Shown here one piece after another: positions 26,776 to 34,866 of a DNA stretch of 64,000 nt (the stretch's first letter is position 1; each line of letters starts with the position of its first letter). A model generated the notes under the pieces. It worked only from the letters and a program-made list of their open reading frames with translations. It searched no databases and was not told the DNA's origin. This DNA comes from Aporhodopirellula aestuarii. GTDB lineage: Bacteria > Planctomycetota > Planctomycetia > Pirellulales > Pirellulaceae. The position numbers were made by a program, and so were the translations under genes. The DNA lies in contig NZ_JAMQBK010000011.1 of assembly GCF_023701485.1 (NCBI RefSeq), forward strand, positions 1-64,000, written 5' to 3'.

Positions 26776-29466
26776 CTATCCCTCGAACTTGATTTCTAAA
26801 CGCTGGTCCGCAACGAGCTGTAGCGGATTGGTGAATCGCAAGACGTGCCGATCGGCTTCGTGAAGGAAGTTCGCTTCAACGGGCTCACCGTCGACTTCCA
26901 CCTTGGCCTGGCTCGCGGAGGTTCCCTTCACTTTATCAAGTGCGAACTCCTTCAAAGTAAGTTTACCGTAACGCAGTTCTAGCGTCACGGATTGTTGACC
27001 GTCGGTAACGTTCTGGGACAACCTGCCCCAGCCTTCTGCGGTTGTGAACGCGGCGCGGAAATTCTCTGGGCTCAGCCGCGGGCCGAAGGCTAACTTTCCT
27101 TCGGGACCGTCATAGCGATACCCGCATGCGGCTAGGTACGCTCCATAGCTGGCCATCGCCCGTGAATAGTGGTCGCTGCATTCGACTTCGTTGTAGGGAT
27201 TGCGAGCGGCGGGCCGATACCGGTCGTAGATTGCTCTGCCAATCGCTAAGCCTTCCTGAATCATGCCTTCCCAGATCATGTGCGCGGCGACCTGCCATTC
27301 GAACCCGGTCATGCACTCGTTGAGATAGCCGGCATAACTCGCCTTGCCGCTCTTGGGTTCGATCTTGCCAAACGGGAAGCTGCACATGACCAACCCCGCG
27401 TCACCCGCGGCGGCGTACCAGCGCCCATTGGTCATCACTTTGCGGAACGCACCGACGTTCGGTGTGAAGTTGTATTTCCACAGGGACTGCAATGATTGAC
27501 GGATCTTGTCTTTCGGCAAAATCGGTTCGATCCCGACGTTGTACAGCCACGAATCTCCCAGCACCTGATCGATATGACAGCCGTTGGTCGATCCGTGCTT
27601 CTGGTCATCAGGATCGCCGGGCTTGTGAACGAAGTAGCCGAAGTCATCGTTCCACAACAGGTCCACCATCGCGGGGACGCCCTTTTCGACAATCCGCTCG
27701 TAGCGACTAGCGGCCTGAGGTTGATTCATCTGCCGAGCCATCACCGCCGATGCCTTCAGCGCCGCATGGTAGAGATTGATCAACCAATGCACCTGACCGA
27801 ACCACGGCTCGTCGAGCGTGTTGTGTTGGGAACCAGCGAGCAGGCCATCTTCTTCCGGGTCCCATTTCTGAATGACGTGATCCATCGACAGCTTCACACG
27901 TTCCCAAATGCTTTCCAGAAAGCGGTAGTCCGTCGTCATCTGGCTTTCACGCAGCACACGCAGGATGGTGCCGCAGTTGCCATCGATGGCATCACCGAAC
28001 CGTCCTCCCATGTAACGATGCGCAATCGCTCCAGTGTTCGAATCAAAGCCCAATCCATATTCAATCTTGTCGCGGTTCTCGCGTTCGATCATTGGGAAGA
28101 CACGAGCCAAACCTTGAGCGTAGTGCCAAACGTGAGTGCAGTTGCCGGGACAGCACCTGACGCCTTCTTCGAAATTGTAGATCTCGGTGTCGTTGTCCTT
28201 AGGAAACACCCGCTGGCCCATCTGCGTCTGCACGCAATTGATAGGGATAAACGTCCGCTCCAAAAACCAATATGGCAACGTTGAATCGTACCAAGTCTCC
28301 ACCCAGGTCTTGGTTGCGCTGTGGAGTTCGCTCTCACGGATAGCCAGTTGGCTGGCGGCGTCCGAAGCAGTCGGCCAGATCGTTGCATAGTGATTTCGAC
28401 CGAGAGACGTCCCACGTGGTCCGAAGGCGGTACCGTATTGGACATACGGCAGTCGCCACGAAACGGCGAAGGACACCGTTCGAGACTCACCTGATTTTAG
28501 CTCGAAAGAGCGGCCCATTGATGCGAAGGCGGCTTGCTTGGCATCCTGTTCCGTACGGGCGCCGTCTTGCAATGTAATGTCCGTATCAAAGACGTCGTCG
28601 GGGCCAGGATTCGTTTTCGCCAGATTCAACAGTTCCGGTTTCTCTTTGCCAAGGATACCGAGCGCGATTGCATTGGCGTTCTTAACTTTTGCCGAACATT
28701 CGACCGCGGAGACCTCATCGAGTTCACGATACAGGCACGTTTTCGCGCCCTTTGAACCGTTGGGGTTGTTCTCGATCCAACCCGCAATGGACACCTCTTG
28801 CGGTGTGGATGATACATTCGTCACTGCGTACCGCATGACGATGACCGGGTAGCTGGATTCGTCGCGGTTGAGCGGAATGAAGGGTGTGTAGGCTTCCAGT
28901 TGCACTTGCACGGGACAAGCGTCGTCGGCATAGTCCACGCGACCCATCGGGTATTGATTGGTGAATTTGACGTTTTGAAAACCGCTGGCGTCGAGGGTGT
29001 GGACCTTCCCGCCTACTCGCACCGCAAAACCTTGGCCCGTCGACGGTCGAGCCACGTCGGGCTGCATGTAGCGAAGGCCTTTGGGCGTGTGCTTCCGGTC
29101 CTTCGTCGCGTTGAGATTCCAGTTCCAGAGTCGACCGTCGCCAGAAAGATAAACTTGCCCGGTGCAGATTCCATTGATGGGCATGCCGATGTACTTCAGA
29201 TCATCACCGGTTGCGGTCAACGCCTCCCCACGTGCATAGAGACTCGCGATCCATTCCTTGCTCAGCTTTTTGTCGGCGGGAATGATGTTGTCAAAATCCG
29301 CCGCATCGAAGGGGCCAGCCATCACATCGGTCTGACCGGCGATCAGCATCGCTGCGGTCAGCCCTGTTGCTTTGACGAATTGGCGACGATCGACAGTTGT
29401 GTCTACCTCTCCACAGCAACCGGGGGTGGTGCAGCAGCTTTCAGACGCTTCAGATTTGTTGTGCAT
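26776..29466 (-). CDS. Tat-exported GH116 glycosidase
   Basis: 896 residues. A Cys-rich leader (SCCTTPGCCGEVDTT) precedes the Tat motif DRRQFVKATGLTAAM. The GH116 module spans most of the rest: KYIGMPINGICTGQVYLSGD near the start, RCCPGNCTHVWHYAQGLARV in the middle and NGCHIDQVLGDSWLYNVG with the likely acid/base Asp, then CMTGFEWQVAAHMIWEGMIQ and ECSDHYSRAMASYG. It lacks the LamG domain of the GH116 at 20506. Family members are retaining beta-glucosidases, beta-xylosidases or related enzymes; the exact sugar is unknown. Likely periplasmic or surface-bound after folding in the cytoplasm. Confidence 0.9.
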   Translation of the reverse strand: MHNKSEASESCCTTPGCCGEVDTTVDRRQFVKATGLTAAMLIAGQTDVMAGPFDAADFDNIIPADKKLSKEWIASLYARGEALTATGDDLKYIGMPINGICTGQVYLSGDGRLWNWNLNATKDRKHTPKGLRYMQPDVARPSTGQGFAVRVGGKVHTLDASGFQNVKFTNQYPMGRVDYADDACPVQVQLEAYTPFIPLNRDESSYPVIVMRYAVTNVSSTPQEVSIAGWIENNPNGSKGAKTCLYRELDEVSAVECSAKVKNANAIALGILGKEKPELLNLAKTNPGPDDVFDTDITLQDGARTEQDAKQAAFASMGRSFELKSGESRTVSFAVSWRLPYVQYGTAFGPRGTSLGRNHYATIWPTASDAASQLAIRESELHSATKTWVETWYDSTLPYWFLERTFIPINCVQTQMGQRVFPKDNDTEIYNFEEGVRCCPGNCTHVWHYAQGLARVFPMIERENRDKIEYGLGFDSNTGAIAHRYMGGRFGDAIDGNCGTILRVLRESQMTTDYRFLESIWERVKLSMDHVIQKWDPEEDGLLAGSQHNTLDEPWFGQVHWLINLYHAALKASAVMARQMNQPQAASRYERIVEKGVPAMVDLLWNDDFGYFVHKPGDPDDQKHGSTNGCHIDQVLGDSWLYNVGIEPILPKDKIRQSLQSLWKYNFTPNVGAFRKVMTNGRWYAAAGDAGLVMCSFPFGKIEPKSGKASYAGYLNECMTGFEWQVAAHMIWEGMIQEGLAIGRAIYDRYRPAARNPYNEVECSDHYSRAMASYGAYLAACGYRYDGPEGKLAFGPRLSPENFRAAFTTAEGWGRLSQNVTDGQQSVTLELRYGKLTLKEFALDKVKGTSASQAKVEVDGEPVEANFLHEADRHVLRFTNPLQLVADQRLEIKFEG

Positions 29467-29837
29467 GGTTTGAGTTCCAATGTCGCGGAAGCCGCGGAGG
29501 CATTCGATTTCGGTAGCAAAAAGCGAACCGCGTTTTGGTGGTCATTGAGCGTGGACGAAAGCTTTCGGCCTTCGTCGATTTGGTCACGTTCGACATTCGC
29601 TCCGAGGTTAGAAACGTATGCACGTGGCCGTTCGCTCCTAGCCTGTGAGCTATCCGCGTGGCCGTTCGCTCCGCGAACGAGAGTTTTTGAGGGCGTTCGT
29701 TCGCGGAGCAGACGGTCACGTCGTTTCACCTCCGGCGAATAGACTCACTGCCTATCCGTGAACGCTCTTTCTCAAGAGCAAAAGGCGACCATCCCTTTCT
29801 GAATCGGATTGAGTCAACAAGCTGTCCGTGGCTTCCT
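29467..29837. other. Gene-free stretch with element C
   Basis: Separates the propeller gene at 29838 (3' end) from the GH116 start. It is mostly occupied by element C copy 4; no gene is supported. Confidence 0.5.
29621..29756. repeat. MITE-like element C, copy 4
   Basis: Longer than the others: a partial extra arm (CACGTGGCCGTTCGCTCC at 29621) precedes GCGTGGCCGTTCGCTCCGCG, GCGTTCGTTCGCGGAGCAGA, CGGTCACG and the right edge AGACTCACTGCCTA. It lies in the promoter region of the second GH116 gene. Confidence 0.7.
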
Positions 29838-30797
29838 CTACTTGACGGTGCATTCAAAACGGCCGATGAACGGGAGGTGTCCTTTGGCTCTTCCGATCTC
29901 GACGCCCCACTCGGGAATCTCTCCTTCGCCGCTTTGCGTGAACGCCTCCGGACGATAGGCGCCGCCTGCCCAGGGTCCGTTTTCGACGTTGTGGGTTTTG
30001 GAAAAATGGACTCCATCTTCGGCGTACTGGATCGTGTTCGTGATCTGTTTGGGCCCGGTGGTGCCGATCATCGCGGCAACGCCTTTGCCCTGCGGCCACA
30101 CCAAAACTTCGTGGTTTCCGGGAATGACAGGATTCGATTCATGTCGTACATACGGGCCTTGCGGGTGATCCGCAATCGCCAACCCCATTTGGGTTTGGCC
30201 TGGACTTTTGCCCAATTGACGACCTTTGTAATAGAACCAGTATTTCCCGTCGCGAACGATCAGGCACGCGTCATCAACCAAGTGACTGTCGAAGTCTTCC
30301 GGATTGTCGCTGTTTTTCAATGCCGGGTTCGTGTCCAGTCGCTCCCAAGGCCCATCGGGTGAATCTGAGACGGCGATCCCGATTTTCGAATCCGGGTTGA
30401 ATTGCTTTTTGAAAGGTCTCGAAGTCCCCGTGTAGAACAGCCAGTAACGTCCCTCGGCAACGAGGATATTGGGCGTAAAGACACTCGCCCCGTCCCACCC
30501 GCCGGCTTCCCCCTTGGCTAACGCTTCTCCTTGCTCGGTCCACACGTGGCCATCGGTCGAAGTGGCATACCACACGGTCGCGTCGTAGCCGGGAGAAATT
30601 TTGCCCTTGGAATACCAGACGTAGAAGAGATCGCCGACCTTGATAATGTCGCTGGGGTCACGCCGCATGACACCCTTCTCAGCACCGATTCCGGTGAGCT
30701 CAGAGTGAGTTACTGTCACAGTGCCGATTTCTTGTCCTTGGGCTACGGACGACACAACGACCAAGCTTAGCAACAACAGGGTTTGCAACGACTTCAT
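29838..30797 (-). CDS. Secreted GH117/GH43-like beta-propeller glycosidase 1
   Basis: About 319 residues with a signal peptide (MKSLQTLLLLSLVVVSSVAQ). The front motif MRRDPSDIIKVGDLFYVWYSKG resembles the opening blade of GH117 (alpha-1,3-anhydro-L-galactosidase/galactosidase type) and related five-bladed propellers; DSHLVDDACLIVRDGKYWFYYKG and NPVIPGNHEVLVWPQG continue the blades. The ATG at 30797 is chosen since it starts the signal peptide. It is a close paralogue of the protein at 57894-58853. Likely an exo-glycosidase on an algal galactan or fucan oligosaccharide; the sugar is not certain. Confidence 0.82.
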   Translation of the reverse strand: MKSLQTLLLLSLVVVSSVAQGQEIGTVTVTHSELTGIGAEKGVMRRDPSDIIKVGDLFYVWYSKGKISPGYDATVWYATSTDGHVWTEQGEALAKGEAGGWDGASVFTPNILVAEGRYWLFYTGTSRPFKKQFNPDSKIGIAVSDSPDGPWERLDTNPALKNSDNPEDFDSHLVDDACLIVRDGKYWFYYKGRQLGKSPGQTQMGLAIADHPQGPYVRHESNPVIPGNHEVLVWPQGKGVAAMIGTTGPKQITNTIQYAEDGVHFSKTHNVENGPWAGGAYRPEAFTQSGEGEIPEWGVEIGRAKGHLPFIGRFECTVK

Positions 30798-31530
30798 ACC
30801 CAACTCTTCAAAAGACGTTCCGAGTTGATGACTAAGTTGCTTAAGTGATCGTCTGGCCAATTGTCGACTCCAGTAGAAATGGGGAAATCGCCACGCACAT
30901 GACAACAGATCGGATCAAGCTCTCTGAGCGATCCAGCGGCATGCCACAGAGGTTGGGCGAGTGACTGGTGAGATGAACACTTTAGTCTACTGACTAACGT
31001 CCAAGGTAACAATTTGCGACTCGGCGGTGCTGCTTTGCGGCAAATTAGCCAGCGTTGAGGTCGCCATGTTGTGGATTTGCGACGTGCCGTGAGGTGCCTG
31101 GGGAGTTGCCCGAGGCTACGGTGATTGTGGCCGTTGGCCACAGGGATTTTGGCTCTCAGTCATGCTGAAATTCGCCGTTCTTATATTGGCCAAAGGCCTT
31201 CTGTCACCGTAGCCAGGGGCAACGCCCCTGCGACGTGAAGGACGCAACAAACGGTTTGGCCAACGGCCATATTCATCGTTCCACATCGGGGGAAACCGGG
31301 TGAATATGGCCGTTGGCCAACATTCGGTCACCGGTTTTCAAGGTCCTGGGGCGTTGCCCCAGGCTATGGTGATTGTGGCCGTTGGCCACCGGGATTGTGG
31401 CTGTAAGTCGTGTTAGAATATTCCGGTCTGATGTTGGCCAAAGGCCACTCGTCACCGTAGGGACGTGAAGGACGCATCAAAACGGCTTGGCCAACGGCCA
31501 TATTCACCATTCCGCATCGAGAGGCCAGTC
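30798..31530. other. Gene-free stretch, mostly transposase-linked repeats
   Basis: The first 280 bases hold nothing recognisable. From 31085 to the transposase start the sequence is made of two tandem copies of repeat family D. Confidence 0.6.
31085..31530. repeat. Transposase-linked repeat family D, upstream copies
   Basis: Two similar units of about 220 bases. Each has a string of palindromes: GGGGCGTTGCCCC, GTGGCC-GTT-GGCCAC, TTGGCCAAAGGCC, AGGGGC-AAC-GCCCCT and TTGGCCAACGGCCATATTCA. Nearly every hairpin closes on the triloop GTT or its complement AAC. The second unit (31300-31530) ends 1-10 bases before the transposase ATG, so the gene is nested in its own repeats. Confidence 0.8.
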
Positions 31531-31983
31531 ATGCCGCAATCCCATTCCGCGTTGTACGCCCATTTGATCTTCAGCACAAAAGATCGCTTCCCATTCTTGA
31601 AGGATGTTCTCCGCCAGCGAACTCACGCATATCTTTCAACCCTGTTTCGTGACATGGGATCGGCTTTTGTGGTCGTGGGGGGCGTAGCCGATCACGTACA
31701 TGTGTTATTCGATTTGGGACGGATTCATGCAGCGAAGGACTTTGTTGAACAAGTCAAACGTGAGTCTTCGAAAATGATAAAGACGTGGGAGCCAAACTTG
31801 GACAAGTTCTATTGGCAACGCGGATACGGGATCTTTTCGGTCAGCCCCACGCATCGAGAATCGGTTGAGGCGTACGTCCGGAATCACGAGGAGCACCATC
31901 GCAAGAAATCGTTTCAGGAGGAGTACCGTAATTTCCTCAATCGATATGGCATTGATTTTGACGAGCAATACGTATGGGATTGA
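31531..31983 (+). CDS. REP-associated tyrosine transposase (IS200-like Y1)
   Basis: About 150 residues, the normal size of IS200/TnpA_REP single-strand transposases. The HUH metal-binding motif is DHVHVLF (about 50-57) and the catalytic Tyr is in EAYVRNHEEHHRK near 113; the front SALYAHLIFSTKDR is typical of this family. ATG at 31531 is chosen; the open frame upstream runs into repeat DNA. Flanking family D palindromes are the expected recognition sites, as known for RAYT/REP systems. No partner TnpB gene and no terminal inverted repeats of a cut-and-paste element are seen. It appears intact. Confidence 0.9.
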   Translation: MPQSHSALYAHLIFSTKDRFPFLKDVLRQRTHAYLSTLFRDMGSAFVVVGGVADHVHVLFDLGRIHAAKDFVEQVKRESSKMIKTWEPNLDKFYWQRGYGIFSVSPTHRESVEAYVRNHEEHHRKKSFQEEYRNFLNRYGIDFDEQYVWD

Positions 31984-32016
31984 TTTGTCCGCCGCGACAT
32001 GGCCGCGGGGGAATCA

Positions 32017-32205
32017 GGGTTGAATATGGCCGTTGGCCAACATTCGGTCACCGGTTTCCGTGCTCCTGGGGCGTTGCCCCAGGCTACGGTGATTGTGGCC
32101 GTTGGCCACGGGAATTTTGGCTAAAAGCGGTGGCAGATCTGCGAGTCCGGGGAAAGGCCAAAGGCCTTCTGTCACCGTAGCCAAGAGCAACGCCCCTCGA
32201 GAGAA
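32017..32205. repeat. Transposase-linked repeat family D, downstream copy
   Basis: Repeats the upstream unit in the same orientation: GAATATGGCCGTTGGCCAAC, CTCCTGGGGCGTTGCCCCAG, GTGGCCGTTGGCCAC, AAAGGCCAAAGGCC and GTCACCGTAGCC. It abuts the 3' end of the GH95 gene, so it may also sit in that transcript's tail. Confidence 0.8.
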
Positions 32206-32210
32206 TTTGC

Positions 32211-34700
32211 CTACGGACGCGAAGGCCATGTGATTGACTGGCCTTTTTTGAGTGAAATCACTTGGCTCAGTTTGTGTTGCGCGTAGATCCGCAAGTTGGT
32301 GTCGCGGTGTGCTTGAATGGTTGATTGGGTGAGCTGGCCGTTTTTCCATTGGAGATCGACTTCGAGTCCACCGCGCGCTTTCAGTCCGTTGATTTGTCCG
32401 TTGGGCCAAGCCGATGGGAGTGCGGGGAGCAGGTGCAGGATGTAGGGGGCGTCGGCCAGTTTCTCGTCGGGAGTGACCGGTATGAAATGTTTTGGCTCGT
32501 TCGGATCTTTTTGGTAGGCCACAAATGCGGCTTCTTCGATCGTTTGGGCGTCCGCGTTCACGCTGCGGAGATGACTTTGCAAAAGCATTTCGCAAACGCC
32601 AGCGGCGCCGCCGAAATTGCCATCGATTTGGAACGGCGGGTGGAAATCGAACAGGTTGGGGTAAGCCCTCTTAGACGTCAGGAACTGGTAGATTTTGTGT
32701 GCGCGGTCGCCGTTGTGGAGACGTGACCAGAAGCAGGTTTTCCAACCCGTGCTCCAGCCGGTGGACTCGTCGCCGCGATGCTTCATCGTGACGAGAGCTG
32801 CCTCGTGCAATTCCTTCGTCGTCAGCGGCGAGATATCCCGACCGGGATGCAACGCAATCAAATGGGAGATGTGACGATGCGTGTCTTTGGGGTTGTCCCA
32901 GTCTTCAGGCCACTCTTGTAGCTGGCCGTACTGGCCAATCTTTTGCGGGCACAGTTTTGGGATCATGTCCTGTAGCGTCTTGCGGAAAGCCTCGTCACGG
33001 CCGAGCACCGTGGACGCCTCGATACAGTCCGTGAACAGATTCAGCACGAGTTGCTGGTCCCAGGACGCGCCATAAGCCTGCTTGTTTAGCTTGCCGTACT
33101 GCTTGACCAAGTAACTATTCTCGGGCGACCAAGTGGGATAGACAACCAAACTGCCGTCCTTCCACGGAGCGAGATACTCGACGAAGAACTCCGCTGCGCC
33201 CTTGAGGATTGGATAGATCTCTTCGAGATACGCACGATCTTGGGTGAAGGCGTAGTGGTCGAAAAGGTTCTGGCAAAGCCAATGTCCGGACTGCTGGTTG
33301 CGGCGGCCGTGTTCGTTCTGCGCGGTGAAGCCAAAAACATTGCCGTTGAGTCCCATGCTCCAGCCTTGGTTGATGCCAAAGGTTTGACGTGCGGTATGAA
33401 CGCCGGATTCAGCGAGAACCTTTGACCATTCGACAAACGGGCGGAACGACTCCGAGAGGTTTGCCGGATCCACCATCCAATAATTCATCTGCACGTTGAT
33501 GTCGGTGTGGTAGTCGCAATTCCAGGCGGGCTTGAGGTCCGAGTTCCAGAGACCTTGAAGGTTGGAGGGGACTGGAGCCCCACGCGAACAGCTCAATTGC
33601 AGATAGCGGCTGTAGTGGAAGTACAGATTTTCTAGCTCCAAGCTTCCACCGCTGGCTACCAGTTCGTCGGTGGTGCTGCCCGAGGGCTTGAACTCCAGTT
33701 CCAATCGACAGCGGTCCATCAGAGATGAGACGTCCTCGACATGAGCTTTCTTGAGCGACTCAAACCCCAGTTGGGTCGCTGCCGAGATCGTTGTTTCGCA
33801 GTCTGTTTCGTAGTCGCGGCCATTGAATGAAGGATAGACGGGCAGGTAATCGCAGTAACCCGCTAAGTAGATCGTTACCTCGCTCGCGTCAGAAATTTGG
33901 ATCGAACCATCGGCTTGCGGCGTGACCTCTCCGTCTTCGGCATCGATTTGAACGATCTGCATGAACTCCACATCATCTTGAACCATGCTCGCTTGGCCGC
34001 TCAGAACGATTCGGTTTTCAATTGCATCGGTGTGCGCCCCTTTATGCTTGGTGGTTGCGGAAATGGTCAGATTCAGCTCCGAGTTTTCCGCCGCATAACG
34101 AGCCACCACCACATCGTGCGGATAGCTGCAGAAGAATTCTCGGGTGAATGTTCCCTCGCCGAGCGAATAGCTGACCGTTCCCAGACCCGTGCGTGAATCG
34201 AGCGAGCGGTGGTAGTCGCGTACCTGGGCGGGATCATGTCCGGTGGAAATCAACACATCGGTGAACGGTGCGTAGTTTCCCAGCGGTTCGGTGCTGCTGA
34301 GGTATTTTGTGGACTGACTTTCCATGCTGCCCGGTTTGGTGCCGTACTTACCGTCCCGATAGGCTTGGCGGACGGTTTCAAACTCTGAGCTGGAAACCAT
34401 GCGAGTTCCCGACTGCGAGGCTTCATCCATGCCGCGTTTGGAGTTCATCCATAACGTGATGTCGTTGATCAACAGATGCTCGGTATCGATACCGCCGGAG
34501 AACATCGCGCCCAGTCGGCCGTTGCCCATCGGGAGTGCTGTTTGGATGTAGCCGAGCCCCTTGGATCTTCCTTTCGAAACGCCAAGCAAATTATCGGTCG
34601 CGGGCGAATCGTACCGCAGCACATAGCGTTCATCGGCAACGGCGATCGTTGCAAACGCGAGCAGCAATCCGAGGAGGTTGGTCGTTCGAAATAGGTTCAT
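32211..34700 (-). CDS. GH95 alpha-L-fucosidase/alpha-L-galactosidase (secreted)
   Basis: About 829 residues with a short signal peptide (MNLFRTTNLLGLLLAFATIA). GH95 enzymes are inverting and mostly cut terminal alpha-1,2-L-fucose, some alpha-L-galactose. Landmarks: ALPMGNGRLGAMFSGGIDTE near 60-80, GLWNSDLKPAWNCDYHTDIN followed by VQMNYW (the Asn-rich active-site strand), TWSPENSY and FHPPFQIDGNFGGAAGVCEM with the catalytic Asp of QIDGNFG. The ATG at 34700 is preferred over ones at 34712 and 34751 for the signal peptide. It adds an inverting fucosidase to the four retaining GH29 enzymes, so several fucose linkages are probably attacked. Confidence 0.92.
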   Translation of the reverse strand: MNLFRTTNLLGLLLAFATIAVADERYVLRYDSPATDNLLGVSKGRSKGLGYIQTALPMGNGRLGAMFSGGIDTEHLLINDITLWMNSKRGMDEASQSGTRMVSSSEFETVRQAYRDGKYGTKPGSMESQSTKYLSSTEPLGNYAPFTDVLISTGHDPAQVRDYHRSLDSRTGLGTVSYSLGEGTFTREFFCSYPHDVVVARYAAENSELNLTISATTKHKGAHTDAIENRIVLSGQASMVQDDVEFMQIVQIDAEDGEVTPQADGSIQISDASEVTIYLAGYCDYLPVYPSFNGRDYETDCETTISAATQLGFESLKKAHVEDVSSLMDRCRLELEFKPSGSTTDELVASGGSLELENLYFHYSRYLQLSCSRGAPVPSNLQGLWNSDLKPAWNCDYHTDINVQMNYWMVDPANLSESFRPFVEWSKVLAESGVHTARQTFGINQGWSMGLNGNVFGFTAQNEHGRRNQQSGHWLCQNLFDHYAFTQDRAYLEEIYPILKGAAEFFVEYLAPWKDGSLVVYPTWSPENSYLVKQYGKLNKQAYGASWDQQLVLNLFTDCIEASTVLGRDEAFRKTLQDMIPKLCPQKIGQYGQLQEWPEDWDNPKDTHRHISHLIALHPGRDISPLTTKELHEAALVTMKHRGDESTGWSTGWKTCFWSRLHNGDRAHKIYQFLTSKRAYPNLFDFHPPFQIDGNFGGAAGVCEMLLQSHLRSVNADAQTIEEAAFVAYQKDPNEPKHFIPVTPDEKLADAPYILHLLPALPSAWPNGQINGLKARGGLEVDLQWKNGQLTQSTIQAHRDTNLRIYAQHKLSQVISLKKGQSITWPSRP

Positions 34701-34866
34701 TTCAAGAATCATCGTGTTGTAGAATTCGTTTCGTGTCGTTGAGTGCATCATCGGCTCAACGACACTGTTGTCGCCGCCAAGCCCCGTGGCTCACAACGTT
34801 CAATATAAAGGCTGGTTGGCCTGAGCCCTTGCGAGATTCCGATCCGAGTGGAATCAAATTAATGCA

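Noticed and set aside
27496-28284. 262-residue plus-strand open frame opposite GH116
   Set aside because: Antisense to conserved GH116 motifs; no domain of its own.
20506-29466. Reading the GH116 proteins as ceramide-directed enzymes
   Set aside because: GH116 annotation as glucosylceramidase comes from the animal enzyme; the setting among algal-glycan genes and Tat export argue for polysaccharide-derived substrates.
31085-32205. CRISPR-like array of repeats near the transposase
   Set aside because: The palindromes vary in sequence and spacing and have no constant repeat with unique spacers; no cas gene is present. They fit REP units better.
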